A stretch of DNA of 64,000 nucleotides from Ectobius pallidus (lineage: Eukaryota; Arthropoda; Insecta; Blattodea; Ectobiidae), in NCBI GenBank assembly GCA_964059195.1, contig CAXKWD010000005.1, positions 43,415,825 through 43,479,824 of the forward strand. The letters run 5' to 3'. The first letter of the stretch is position 1. Every line of letters starts with the position of its first letter. Of this stretch, positions 1-11,806 are shown one piece after another. The notes under the pieces are model-generated. The model was not told the DNA's origin and ran no database searches. It saw only the letters and a list, made by a program, of their open reading frames with translations. Both the position numbers and the translations under genes were made by a program.

Positions 1-2590
1 GGCATTTAATGACCATAAAATAGTGGAAAAAAGCAAAATAATGATGTGTTATGATTTAAAAGTAGTGAAAAATTACACAAAATTAAAAAAAGAAAACAAT
101 AAATTTACCATTATCATCTTAAAATTAATTAGGCTATAGGTAATACTGGTACATTATGGTGTATATTACATGAATTTACGATATAAAACACACTTATTTC
201 TTTACTAAAGAAGTAAGTAAATTTATACTACTTGAACACCGTTAGCGAAAAAGAAATGATTTCTGAACTGTCATGCCCATGAAATTGCCCCTAGCAAATA
301 TGTGGCATTTAAAAAGAAAGTATAAATATTTTTTTTTATTGCTACAAGACAAACTGATATCGTGTTTACAAGAAACCTGAATTAAAATGAACTATGAACA
401 CTTGGCGGATATTCTCAAATAAAAACGTTTGTCTGTTGTCTGAAAGTAACAATTTGTACATGGAAAAGCTCCTCTCTAACTCCACTGAAACTTGACCTAA
501 GATGCCGAAAATAATCTAAAAATTGTCAAAAAATACCTTTCTCTTAAAAATGACGAAAAATGCTGAATAAAAAAAAATTCAAAAACAAATTGCCCTCATT
601 TAATCGAATATATCATGATATACATTTATATATATTCGAGCTATCTTTTAACCTTCATACTAAAAATATGCAAAATGATCAAATGCCTAGTCCTAGTGAT
701 GATGATTGCACTATTCCAGCGATGCTCCTCTTTCCCTAATGCTAGAGCAGGCCACCTGCAATTAATTTCACAATTGAAAAGTATTAACGGAAACTGATCG
801 ATAGCGCTAAAAGTAATATTTTCCTCTAGTTTTTCGCCCAAAATCGCAAATGAAAGAGAAAATCGAAAATCCGGCTATGGGTGCATTCGGATCCCCCTTG
901 TGTATTGAGATTTTAAGATTCTGTGCCTTAGATCTGGCTGGGCATCGCACACAAACAAACATAAAGACAAATAGTTGTACAGACAAAAAACAAACAAATA
1001 TCTCAACTTACTATATGTTGTGACACTTAAATGTGGAGTCTGCTTCGTGACGTGGTGGTGAGCGGTCGTGTTTCCGAGCAGTGAGCTATAGGGAGTATGT
1101 TGGCCTAATAATAGTCTTCCAACCAGAATAATATTACGCAATTACAGTTTACCATTAATGAAATTATAATTAATTTCTAGGAATTTCTAAACATGAAAAT
1201 GCGTAAAATATCTATTGTGCATTACTTGTATTCTGCTGTACTTGATTTTGATTTCCGCGCGTGTAACAAGCTTACGCCATGACAACAGACAGCTCTGTCT
1301 CTTTCCTGTGCAGTAGTAGCAGGCGACTGACCATAAGAGCTGCGCTCTATTATATAATTAGATACAGAGGACAGGAACCAGGTAAATGAATTATAAAATG
1401 TATAATATATAACTTAATGCCAATATATATACATAACGTATACATTCTGTTTTATATGTAATTAATATCAGTTTCTCCTAAATGTAATTGTGTTTCAACA
1501 TGATTTAACAATAATTTCAATACAAAATACAATTCGTAGTGATATTTAAAATGTTGAGTGTTCTGCACGAAAACAGGTCATATAACCAGATTTATTAAAT
1601 TAAAACATTAGAGGAACTGACTTGTACTAGAGGAGTAATTATATCTATTATTATAACATGATATTTTATAAAATATTAAATTGCATATTGTAACGATTGT
1701 GCTCTGTTACCACAAACGCTAGATTTTATTGGCATGTTTTAAAAACTACAAATGCAACGCTAATAGCTTAAGGACAGCAGGTGCTCTGAACTCAAGCCCA
1801 TTAGCGGTTATGTAAACGTAATGATTAAAATGCAGGGAAATAAACTGTTGTTAGTTGAATAGAGAAATAAGCAATTAAATCTATCAGAATACTATCATCG
1901 TCAGAAAGCCCCGATTCGTTTAAAATAAGTTGTTTTAAAACCAATGTTTTAAACAGGTCATCAGCTTAGCACAGCCGATCAGTCACATCAACAACCTAGG
2001 TCAATATCGTCTATAATAAACCTTGCTTGCGTCGCTGCGCGGCGGGAGCAGGCATGTTTGTCGCGTCAGCAAGCTCGCCCGGCACTCAGTACCGCCATGT
2101 TTTAAATACAGTAGTATTTCCGTATTTCGATATCCCCAAAAATCCGAGATGAAATGTTTAAATAAACTATTAATAAAGTAAATTAGGTTAGAATGTAGTT
2201 ATCCGCCAATATACCATTAATTTTTACAGCACTACTTCCGGCTCGGAGAACGTTAGAAGGAATAAATGAAGGATGATCATTTGTGAATTTATTTCAGAAC
2301 TAGCTTAAATGACTCGGCATTGCCCGGATTTTGAATTTTACTTGTACTTCGAATTAAACTTATGGAGCTCTTTCGATTATCAAACTCTAGGTCATTATGT
2401 AGCCTTTCGTCTTTTGGCAGCAGGATTTATATGGTAAATACTCTCTCTTTTCTTGGGTAGCATTTCAATAATTCTGGGAAGAAAAGAAGATTCGTGAACG
2501 GCGATAAAGAGGACTAAGTGTGCAAAATTTCATCAAGTTTGGGATAAAACTGTAAAAAAGGTTAAATGATGTTTACATGGTTCACATATG
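1..2590. other. AT-rich intergenic stretch, no gene seen
   Basis: I see no coding exon, RNA gene or bounded mobile element here. The open frames are short and without recognisable motifs. A local GC-rich patch lies at about 2025-2100, but no ORF or repeat partner explains it. Confidence 0.6.
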
Positions 2591-2597
2591 AAAAGTG

Positions 2598-2733
2598 AAG
2601 GGTGTAAGGTTGTCACCCTTAATGCGCCGCCGCCTTCACCCACAGGATTTTTCCGGCTACTCGTTCTTGTTATAAGCTGAGTTGACCCAGGGCTATGGTG
2701 TCATCGGACGGATTAGGCTAATTGAAAAACACT
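2598..2733 (-). repeat. SINE body fragment, same family as 61265-61547
   Basis: This segment is clearly similar to the body of the SINE at 61265-61547, in the same orientation. Shared blocks are GTAAGGTTGTCA, a GCTGAGT-AAC-CAGGGC block, and a GATTAGGC-AAT-GAAAAA block at the right edge. The tRNA-like head that should follow on the right is missing, so this is a headless, diverged copy. No TSD was seen. Confidence 0.6.
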
Positions 2734-3581
2734 AATATTGATGGCTCAGGCCACACATGTGTTAAGTAAAATTCTATAGTTTTTAGTAAATTTAACTATG
2801 TTATCACGAATCTGCACCCAGGAAATGTACTTACCACATTTTCCCCTACAGAAAGTATATTAAGCTTCGTTTTTTACTCTTGTCACATTTGCATAGAATG
2901 AAGATATGTCTCAGGAGATTTTAAATTTTCACTTAACATTTTAACCCCAAAATTGTACTTAACACATGCGTGCACTAAGGCATCGATATATGCAGATAAA
3001 GGAGTGTTTTTACCTTGATTTTAATATAAATTACATACCTGACATTCAAAAATGTCCAGTGTAAATCACAATGAAATCAGATCGGAATAAAACTGTACTT
3101 TCGGGTAATAGAGAGAAAACAAACGTTCTCCCTTTATACATATAGATACAGATACATTTCTACCTTAATGAATATTAGAAATTAAATATGGAATTCGTTG
3201 ACGGAAATAGTAAATGTTATTTATGCCTACGTTTTAAGCAATCGAACGTAGCCTACTCTAATATTTATCTCAAACAAAGGCGATTGTTTATGCATTATCA
3301 ATTGCCCGCGCATAGCAACCGCACACGGCTTATGCCTATACATTACGTTATGTATTAATAAGGGCCTTGAATAAGGGCAAAATAGTATTTTTTTTCAAAA
3401 TTAAATGTAGGCAGTGATTTTTTCTTATTTGGGGGGAGGGGGAGAAGAACACATTTTGTAAAATATCAAATATAATTGACCTACGAATACAGAAAACGTA
3501 TAAAGGTTATTGCTTAAGACGTATTTCTAGAACACTTCTGGTGGACGCAGGGACTAGCAGTACTAAAGTACAGTGTGTCTA
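2734..3581. other. intergenic, nothing recognised
   Basis: AT-rich sequence without a supported gene. A short G-run lies near 3430. No repeat partner was found in the window. Confidence 0.5.
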
Positions 3582-4354
3582 AATTCCCTTGTAGGTTTTG
3601 AGGAGTTGTAGTAGGGACCAAGACGGTTAAGTATAGCATGTCCGTAAAAGGAACGTTTTCCCGCTACACATAAAATACCACCACAACACACATTGCTCAC
3701 TCCGACTGCTGCTTGCTTGTCGTCTGGGTCCACTTACAAGAAGGGCTCAATATGACGATCACCGACGTGAACGCAGATACGGTACCTCCATACCGTGTTC
3801 TGGTCCTCAAACATCCGCCGCAGCCATAACCCGCGCCAGTAGGTCTTCCTCGGATACCACAGGGGTCTCGTAAATCAGGGTTTTCATGTGACCCCACAGA
3901 TAGTAGTCTAGCGGGGTCAAGTCGGGAGAGTGTGCAGGCCAAGCAATCGTGCCACCACGGCCTATACACTGTTGCCCAAATTGTTGGTCGAGATGATCTC
4001 GGACAGTAAGTGAAAAATGAGGTGGGGCACCATAGTGCTTTGACACACATGCAGTGGCACATCCTCATGGAGTACGCCTTCAAGGAATCGCAAGTACGCG
4101 GTACCTGTGAGATTTGGTGGAAGAAAGTATGGCCTAATCACACGTCCATCAAGGAACCCTGCCCAAATGTTCAGATCATATCGTTGCTGAAACCCATGGG
4201 GGCGCAGCACGCTGGTTTTCAACATACCACACAAGACTGTTGCAGGAGGTACTTTACGTGTAGCGGGAAAACGGTACGTTTCCGGACATGATTTCTTATG
4301 TTAAAGTTAACCGTCTTGGTTCCCACTACAAGTCCTCAAAGTCTGTAAAGGGAA
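3582..4354 (-). mobile_element. internally deleted Tc1/mariner-superfamily (DDE_3) transposon with ~90-bp TIRs
   Basis: Two inverted repeats of roughly 85-95 bp bound the element. The left arm is 3582-3671 and the right arm is 4256-4354. They share blocks such as GTGTAGCGGGAAAACG, ACGGACATG and TTAACCGTCTTGG. Only the C-terminal half of a transposase lies between them, so the element has lost the DNA-binding region and is defective. At 773 bp it is well below the length expected for an autonomous copy. I could not define a clean TA duplication at the edges. Confidence 0.8.
3805..4236 (-). pseudogene. DDE_3-type transposase C-terminal remnant, frameshifted
   Basis: Read on the minus strand, two frames together give the C-terminal half of a transposase of the kind annotated as DDE_3 endonuclease in insects. 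The upstream part (4234-4100) has the block NIWAGFLDGRVIRPYFLPP. After a frame change, the second part (4046-3807) has HYGAPPHFSLTVRDHLDQ, then SPDLTPLDYYLWGHMK and YETPV. The family normally has HDG at the second catalytic aspartate; here it reads HYG, so that residue is lost. The third aspartate, in TPLD, is kept. Frameshift plus catalytic loss make it a pseudogene. Confidence 0.85.
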
Positions 4355-4359
4355 ATGTG

Positions 4360-5180
4360 TATCGGTATTTGCCTATTTCGCTTATTTTGGAAGAAAAGCT
4401 ATTTTGCTTGCTTATATTATGATTGTGGATGAATAATTTATTTTACTAAAAGACCACATTAAAAGTGCTTATTTTACTCCTAGACTTTTTTCAACTAATA
4501 GAATTAGTGAAAATTGGGATTAAAAATTTATATAAAGACTTCAAGGTAAGAAAGATAAAAATACTGAGGAGAAATTCATCAAATAAGAGCTGTGTTACTT
4601 TTTACATGAGCCTGTGATGTCTTGCGACGTTGAAAGAACATGTTCATTTACAAATCGTACTTCACCGACAGACGCAGAAACTTCAAAAATGAAAATCTGT
4701 GGATGACCTTCCTTACATACTGCAAAGTCCATGAATATGATAAGTTACAAAACTAATAATTAATTTATTTTCTTATTTTCTGTTTTGCTTATTTTGTGAA
4801 ATTTTCTTATTTTTATATTTAACTTATTTTATTTTTATATTATTTTTTGATGCTGGTTTGATTGCTTTTTACCGTTTCATTGTTCTTACAAATCCTCTTC
4901 TACTGACAGTTAGCAAGTAACTAATAGTTAATTTGTAATTAGCTCCGGATGTTAATTAGTTTTTTTCTCACGTGTAATTTTGTTTTAATGGTACGAATTA
5001 GTGGTGAATATTAAATGTTCTTCTATAAGCATTTGTTGAAATTGTTATAGGGTCTCTTGTGTGTAGTTGGCACTGCATTATATAACAACTTTGAAGAATT
5101 AATTGTAAAATCTGAATGTATTAGGGGGTAATGAAGTGCATTCGAAAAGCATAACTCAGTACATTGCACACCTCGTATCC
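4360..5180. other. intergenic, nothing recognised
   Basis: Very AT-rich, with no coding or repeat structure that I can support. Confidence 0.5.
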
Positions 5181-5692
5181 TGGCAATAAAATAAAATAAG
5201 TCATACGAGATAGAGCAGATTAAACCAAGTGAATGTGATATACGATTTAGGCTCACTTTACTATTCTTTAAGTGGAACTAGAATCTAATAGAACTTCATG
5301 TAGGGAATATTTTATGCAATAAAACTAGTTAACGGTATATACTCAGTATGTTTTGAAACTTCTGGAAGTTGTTCATTAAAACTCATTTGAATTTCAGAAA
5401 AATAGTAACTTTCAATTATGATAGTTGACATAAAAGTAATCTGTGTACACTGTCTCACAATTTATCTGCAACCAGTAAAACTCGAATGGTTTTGTGTTTA
5501 AAATTATATAATTGTTTAACTGTTAATATCAAAACGCTAAATTTATTACTATTTAAGAAACATGTTAAGACTACCTTAATACAAATGTGCCCCTACAGTT
5601 TGGAGGATGCACGCGTAGGCCTTTTAAATACACATAACTTTTAAGCAACAGGACTACACTTAATTTTAATTATTTATATTAGTAGTTTATAA

Positions 5693-6385
5693 TACGAGGC
5701 GCGTCCATAAAGTAAGTTTCCCTAGGGCCGTTTACACAAACAAAACAACATTTCATGGAAATGTTTATTACAACAGATATAGCAAATGTTTAGCTAGTTT
5801 CCAACATATTTGCCAAAGGAATTGAGGCATTTGTCATACCATGGGACCAAATTTTGAACACTTGTGTCGTAGAAGTCTGACACCTGGGTTTAGAATCACT
5901 GTGTTACAACCATCTCCGCTTCTCTGTCATTCTCTGTCATTTATTGAGATGTAGGAAAAGATGGAAATAACTGGGAGCGAGGTCCGGGCTGTAGGGTGGA
6001 TGTTGAAACATCTCCTAACCGAACTTTTGGAGGAGACTTGCTGGGAGGTGTTGAAGTCTCCACCCTACAGCTCGGACCGCGTACTCAGATATTTTGATCT
6101 TTTCCCATCCCTCATGAAATGACAGTGAATGACAGAGAATGGTAGAGATTGACAGAGAAACAGAGAAGGTTATCACACAATGGTTCAAATCTCAGGCGGT
6201 AGACTTCTACGGCACATGTGTTCAAAAGTTGGTTCCACGGCATGACAAATGTCTCGATTTCTTGTGGCGAATATGTTGAAAAATAGCTGAACACTTGCTA
6301 TCTGTTGTAATAAATATTTCCATGAAATTTTGTTTCGTTTGTGTATACGGCCCTAGGGAAACTTACTTTGTGGACGGCCCTCGTA
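5693..6385. mobile_element. foldback element: inverted duplication of a mariner 3' end, TA-flanked
   Basis: The 5695-6383 segment is close to one long imperfect palindrome with arms of about 340 bp. TA dinucleotides sit at both edges (5693-5694 and 6384-6385), as expected for Tc1/mariner insertion. The termini read CGAGGCGCGTCC and, inverted, CGAGGGCCGTCC, followed by AAAGTAAGTTTCCCTAGGG in the left arm. Each arm encodes, reading inward from its terminus on the antisense strand, the same transposase tail. The structure therefore looks like two head-to-head copies of an element's 3' end, mobilised or trapped as a MITE-like unit. Confidence 0.8.
5800..5998 (-). pseudogene. mariner transposase C-terminus in left arm of foldback
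   Basis: On the minus strand, 5998-5915 reads PYSPDLAPSYFHLFLHL, the conserved mariner block around the third catalytic aspartate, which is replaced here by tyrosine (APSY instead of APSD). Further along, in another frame, comes DFYDTSVQNLVPWYDKCLN and FGKYVG, the usual mariner C-terminus. The right arm (about 6070-6290, + strand) carries the mirror-image copy, more decayed. Confidence 0.8.
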
Positions 6386-6800
6386 GTTTTTACATTAGTA
6401 TTAGAGGAAACTTTGATACTGTACATTTATTATGTGTTCGACAATAAAGCTTATTATTATTATTAACAGTAAAGAATATGAATACTTATAATCTTATTTT
6501 GCATTCGAATTTTTTTTTTGGTATTGTTGTTATTATTATTGTTAAGAATCTTTGTGTATACCAGTAAGCTTCTGTAAAAATTAATTTGTGTGAATTTGTT
6601 TGTATTGTTCTGTGTTGTCTTCTTGACTGATATTCCATTTAAATAATTAAATTGGGTGAAATTAGCGGCGATATGTTATGGAAAGTAAATATAACCTACA
6701 ATCAGGCAACTGCATTTGCGAATGAGGATGAAAAACGCAAGCCAAATTGGCCGGTCACGAGTTTAGATGATTGAACCCGAGACTTATTACCTCTGACATT

Positions 6801-7035
6801 TACCACATTACTAGTCTTCAAACCTTAACTTACTCGACATTACAATGGAAGACTGCAGATAGAATAACTGCAAACGGCACTCATAGAACTTAAGTAACTA
6901 ATAAGTAAGAGCACTCCAAATAAGGATTCGTCATTCTTCATATTTCCTGTAACAACAGTACGTGAATTGTTATTCATGTTGGTGACATTGTGTACTTAGT
7001 GGTAGCAAATATGGTTTCACATGGTCAGATTCTCT
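6801..7035. other. intergenic, nothing recognised
   Basis: Short AT-rich stretch between the dispersed repeat and the Penelope-like remnant. No feature is supported. Confidence 0.4.
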
Positions 7036-7080
7036 ACTAGAGCTTTCGACCGCTGCGTTCGGCGTTCCTCAGGAACTCTA
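7036..7080 (-). ncRNA. hammerhead-ribozyme-like core, probable Penelope-like element remnant
   Basis: On the minus strand, CTGAGGA lies at 7072-7066 and GAAAGCTC at 7047-7040. This follows the hammerhead order CUGANGA, stem II, GAAA, very short stem III, cleavage triplet (here CUC). Between them GCCG and CGGT can pair as a short, imperfect stem II. Hammerhead motifs with minimal stem III are known from Penelope-like elements. No protein-coding part of such an element is seen nearby, so this is a remnant. Confidence 0.4.
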
Positions 7081-7089
7081 AACTAACCT

Positions 7090-8390
7090 AAGGAAATCTT
7101 GAGTGGTATAGGGCTAGGCAGAAGATAAAAAGCAATCACAGTAGGTCGTATTGTACTCTAACTTTCAAATAAGGTATTTAGCATGTGAAATGGAAAGGAA
7201 TTGCTCGCGAAATACCCTGATGCCGTGTGATGAGCACCACTGGGACTGGAATTTAGCAAGTGGTTAGGTTTGGAGTGAACTAACCCCACTTTTTTGCGAA
7301 AAAATGAGAAAATGGCATATTTCGAACTCTCTATTTAGTAACGCATCATATACATATACTGCAAACCATCTCAAAATACCGAAAGTAATATAATGTTTTA
7401 TGTCACGTTAAATTTAAGTATTGGTAGCTTCTTCCTTAACTTTCTCAAACCTTACCTTGATGAACGTGATACACTCCAACACTCAGGGGACGATATCGCC
7501 TCGTTAGCCTATATATTTACCTTTATGTAATACTCTTTGTGTATAAGTAATCTTCAATGTTGAAAGAAAGCAGTTTGAATTCACGATTTAGAGTTGTAAG
7601 TACTTAGCCTAAATGCAAGAAAATTTAGTGCTAAAGAAGGTGTATAGACTGTACATTGCAGGAAAGAACAATGTCAGGTATAGGCCAAATGGATTTCTAT
7701 ACACTCCTATACTAAAACTATTCCAAACAAAATTTGCACCCTGAGAACGTTTGACCCAATAAACACAGCCCAAAAAAGCATCGGAAATAAAGCCGAAGGG
7801 TTTCGGAACTGATATTAAGGCCTTGCATCTACCGACTACAAAAACAACTCGGAAACGTCAATATCTTAGGTTGTAAAATAGTTTTGTCACTTAAAAAGGG
7901 GAAAAAAATCAAGGGATACGTTTTACGCTGTTTATAAAATATGCATCGTATCCATGAATAAGTCATATATGTTATTTGTTAACCTACTTCTTTATTTATT
8001 GCTTCTTTCGGAGAGAAACTTGTCTATGGTTGTACTATACGCTTTCGTTAGAAGTATAATGTCAACATTAGCAGTTTATTGTGGTCGTATACTTAACATT
8101 ATGAATATAACTAAACTTGTCATCGTTCTTCCTCGTTACAGTTTCACTTTAGAACTCAGCACAATTACAATTTTAATAAATCCGCTTCTATTTTCCTTAT
8201 GAGACGCGTCGGAAACGTTTCTTCACTAACAAGTTAATCATACTGACAACACTCCAAACATTGGGTTCGTTCAATCGGCGTGTTGTATCGATACACAGGT
8301 AGTGTGTTTTAGTGATTCTAGGTTTATGTTTTGTAGAGGCTCAAAGGCGCTTGTAATGATGAGCACCGAACGGAAGTACCCATATTCTTT
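7090..8390. other. intergenic, no gene seen
   Basis: AT-rich sequence with scattered short ORFs, none showing a recognisable motif. An 82-codon frame at 7954-8202 is hydrophobic but has no start context, homology or splice structure that I can support. Confidence 0.4.
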
Positions 8391-8876
8391 CTTTTATAAA
8401 TTATGATAATAAAATTAGTACGGAAAAATCCCAATGTAGAGGACCCATATTTTAGAACGATATCCTCTTCATAATCACCTAACTCCCAGATATATTTTGT
8501 TATGCCTCGTTCTGTGGAGAGGAGTTGTTGTTTTGACGTAAATTAGTCACTTTCTTTTACATTACGATCTAGCGGAAAGTTGCGAAATTTTCGCCATATT
8601 TACTTCGCAGAACATACAAAATCTTACGATTGGACGGTTGTAGGCCTAGTGATGTGACGTCATAAAGCGAGAATTGCTGGAATGCTGGGTAAACGCGAGG
8701 AATTCAGTATGACCTGTTAAACTGGTATAACTCTTCCTAACTTAACTGCCACTAACGAAGAATCTAGCTGTCACTTTTAACTTAATGCAAGAAGCATAGT
8801 TGGTCATTTTGCATCAGTGGAAGACAAAAAAACATCGCAGCGTCCATGTGAACCTGTATACCTGTGTGGGTCGTGT

Positions 8877-9350
8877 TCATTGGATATATGCCATTAATAC
8901 ATTTTTAATAACATTTTCCATCTGATTTGATGTAAGACCATGAGTTGTGTAAGATTTGAGGCTTTCCTGGCGAATCTTATGTAGAAAATCTTCTCGGGTT
9001 TGCAGCCAGGTGAGAAGTTTGTTGTGGTCCAACGTTTCCGAGGCTGACGCTGCCTCCATCCTCAGGGAATCTGAAGTGTCGAGTTTTGACATGTAAGGGA
9101 TATATATACCAACCCGTGTTGGGCGGAGTCGACCAATCAGGGAGCAGCTGTTCTGTTTTCGGTCCTTTTCCGGGCCAAAATGTTCCTTTTACCTTTCAGC
9201 CTCGGAAACATTTTGAGTTGTTCGACATAACCCCAGTTAAGGAGGTCGTACGTAGATTCGCAAGGACGATGCCATGGTTTTATTTTCCTAGGAAGCAGGA
9301 TAACTATCCATGCTTCTTGCACCTTATATATCAGTACAATAGCATTTAAG
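8877..9350 (-). mobile_element. Penelope-like element terminal-repeat fragment
   Basis: The minus strand carries a hammerhead-like core (9065-9031) embedded in an open frame (9092-8877) containing RMEAASASETLDHNKLLTWL. This type of conserved read-through over a hammerhead is typical of Penelope-like pLTR sequence in arthropods. Just to the right, 9200-9225 (+ strand) repeats the motif CAGCCTCGGAAAC in a diverged context. No reverse transcriptase or GIY-YIG domain is present, so only terminal sequence remains. Assignment rests on the ribozyme-like motif, not on an alignment. Confidence 0.45.
9031..9065 (-). ncRNA. hammerhead ribozyme motif (Penelope-like type)
   Basis: The minus strand reads CTGAGGA (9065-9059), then GAGGC and GCCTC that can pair as a 5-bp stem II around a short loop, then GAAACGTT (9038-9031). 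All the invariant core positions CUGANGA and GAA are present. A15.1 and C15.2 can pair with U16.1 and G16.2 as the two-base-pair stem III seen in Penelope-like hammerheads, giving GUU as the cleavage triplet. Such minimal motifs often work only as dimers. Confidence 0.55.
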
Positions 9351-9815
9351 GAAGTTGTGGCACCTAGATTATAGGTTAGATAGAGACATGTAGAGCTAGA
9401 TTAGTGGCAAATAGGTTAGGAACAGTGATATTAGTTTAGTAGGGGAATGCTAGGTTGTTCAGGTTTCATAATGTGCCATATTTAATCCCACGAGTGTTTT
9501 CTTCTGTTGGTCGTTCTATTAACCAGCATTCTTGCTTTGTGACGTCACACCACCATCGCCCAGTCACTTTCAGCCAAATATCCTCTCCACAGAACGAAAT
9601 ATGTGTGATTTTAGGTTTTTTATTAAAATGATCTAGTTTTAAGGTGTAGGACCCTCTTAGTTGGAACTCTACGCTTCTGTTTTAGTTTTTATTAGAGTTG
9701 TATGAAAAACAATAATAAAATTATGTGATGTACCAAAGAAGTTATAATCAATATATTTCAAATATTATAATTTTCCAATTGAGCTATATATATATGTTAA
9801 AATACGTTTTCATCC

Positions 9816-10892
9816 ATGCCAAATTATAATATATTAATTATGCAAGGTAATTTAAAACATAGCCTACCTTCCTGTATCACATTACAAGTAACATTAGTTA
9901 GACTGTTTATATTGTATGTTAACGACATGCCAAATCATCTTATAAATTGTAAGATAACTATGTTTGCTGATGATACTAATATCTCATTTAATGGTGAAAA
10001 AACACAAATAACCACTCAAATTAATGAGACAGAAATCCACCTACAGAATTGGTTCCATAAAAATAAGCTAATAATAAACAAAGAAAAAACACAAGCTATA
10101 TCTTCTAGACATATTAGGAATACACATTTGTTTTCACCCCCTATAATACTTGAAAATAAACTTATTAATTATGTAAACAGAATCAATTTTTTAGGGGTTT
10201 GGATTGATGAAAATTTACTTTGGAACACTCATGTTGAGAAACTTACCTCAAAACTGAATCAATTATGTTTTTTATTCAGAATAATAAGAGAAAAAGTGAG
10301 TACATCTGTAATGAGAAATCTGTACTTTGCCTATTTTCATAGTTTACTGAAATACAGAGTCATTTTCTGGGGAAAAAAGGTGGATAGTATCTTTAAAATT
10401 AAAAAAAAGGTATTAAGAGTGATTATGGGTAAAACACAAAATGAATCATGTAAGACACTATTTAAATCCCACAAATTTACCATTTCCATGTATTTATATA
10501 CTACAAGTTTTATTATATACAAAAAATATATCTCAACATTTCAACTAAATATAGACAGACACAATTACAATACAAGAATCAGCCATCAGTTAAGTAATAT
10601 AAGACACAACACTAGATTATATGAAAGTTGTGTAGTATATAATTGTATGAAATTGTACAATACCCTTCCACAAACACTGAAAGAAATCAGATGCTTAAAA
10701 AAATGTAAGAAGCAAGTAGAATCTTTACTATTAAGAAACTCTTTTACAGTGTACATGAATATTTGGAAGAACTTAGCTTATAAGTATTTTATAAGTTATT
10801 ATATCTTTGACGTATCCAATATCATGTATATGATCATACGGATGAATATAATCATTATTATTATTATTACTATTATAGACTACATAATATAA
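9816..10892 (+). pseudogene. LINE reverse transcriptase C-terminal part (5'-truncated, jockey/CR1-type)
   Basis: A 358-codon open frame matches the second half of a non-LTR retrotransposon reverse transcriptase. FILYVNDMPNHL is followed by the catalytic FADDTN motif (about residues 50-55), then NKLIINKEKTQAI, NFLGVWIDE, and the thumb/C-terminal block YFAYFHSLLKYRVIFWG. The region before FILYVND, where GVPQGSVLGPLL is expected, is corrupted, and the fingers and endonuclease are missing. The frame ends in an ATT-rich tail near 10855-10875. It is a 5'-truncated copy; the surviving frame is unusually long for a dead element. Related remnants lie at 25550-26089 and 57090-57990. Confidence 0.85.
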
Positions 10893-10899
10893 ACATATA

Positions 10900-11540
10900 T
10901 AAACAACAAATTAGCCAAAATCACTGTTAAAACTTCTTAAAACTGTTAAATAGTTATCTTAAAGTCCATAAAAATGAATAAACCTATCTTATGCAAAAAC
11001 GCTCCCTTCTTTTACGACGCGTATCGACGTTAATTCCTCATCTTATAATTGAGCTCACGTGGAAAACCTATGTTAACACTGAACCATAGTCTATTCTAGC
11101 CTCTTACAGGACATTACTACATCACAGAAGATACGGAGAATAATTGCTCTTCTTTTTCTCGGTTTAAAATTTTATTTCTTTACGAAATTGAAGTATGAAC
11201 GTAAAATACTGCAGAGGGGCAGTCATGTTAGTTGCCAACACAACAAACCTAACTATAATAGATCATAATGACATGTTTCCAGAATCATCCGAAAATAAAC
11301 GGTGCAAAGTATGATGCACAAACTTTATCACATATACATGTTAAGAATTGTATGATTGAGGTTCCAAGGTTGACGAAAGAAACCAGTATGTACCATTCAA
11401 AGATTAATATATAACCTCCAAGTTAAATAGATTTAAGGATCTACCGAACTTTTCATATAGACTAATATTTCCCTTGTAGCATCACACAGGTTAACTGAGT
11501 AAATAAATGCTCACTTATTCAGTATAATTACATTTCCTAT
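10900..11540. other. intergenic, nothing recognised
   Basis: AT-rich sequence between the LINE fragment and dispersed repeat copy B. No supported gene or bounded repeat. Confidence 0.4.
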
Positions 11541-11765
11541 GTCAAGTAAATAAATCATAGTAGAGAAGGCAAATTAAACCAAATTATTTAAATATGTCAC
11601 TTAGTTCCACTTTAATTATTGCTATTTTATATGGAAATGTTTTTATGGGCGTATGTAGTACAATATCTGAATACTTTTCATCTTTTAAGTTCAGGCTTGT
11701 TGAAGAAAATACAGTGATGTACATTTAAGTCTGTTTTCTTTGTGAATAATATAATTACTATAATT

Positions 11766-11806
<41 letters not shown>

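Larger units (their letters stand above)
5180..6800. repeat. dispersed repeat copy A (partner at 11540-12110), split by a foldback element
   Basis: The flanks of the 5693-6385 foldback resemble 11540-12110 in the same order. 5180-5290 matches around an AAATAAGTCAT...AGATTAAACCA block. 6410-6800 matches through the ATT-rich run, TTATTTTGCAT, a TTGTTC-G--TGTCTTCTT block, TAGCGGCGAT and the final tRNA-B-box-like segment. Read on the minus strand, the right end carries GGTTCAATC at the position where copy B has GGTTCAAATC, which suggests a tRNA-derived head. The copies are old and diverged. Confidence 0.5.
8395..9720. repeat. old inverted-repeat pair flanking a Penelope-like fragment
   Basis: 8395-8690 and 9500-9720 are related in inverted orientation. 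Matching blocks are TTCGTTCTGTGGAGAGG (inverse of 9581-9597) against CTCGTTCTGTGGAGAGG at 8504-8520, and a GTGACGTCA-AAAGC-AGAAT block near 8650-8680 and 9530-9550. The arms are diverged and gapped. The 0.8-kb centre holds the Penelope-like fragment. Whether this was one element or a repeat later invaded is not clear. Confidence 0.5.

Noticed and set aside
615..841. Overlapping short frames on both strands
   Set aside because: No start context, domain or splice sites; expected by chance.
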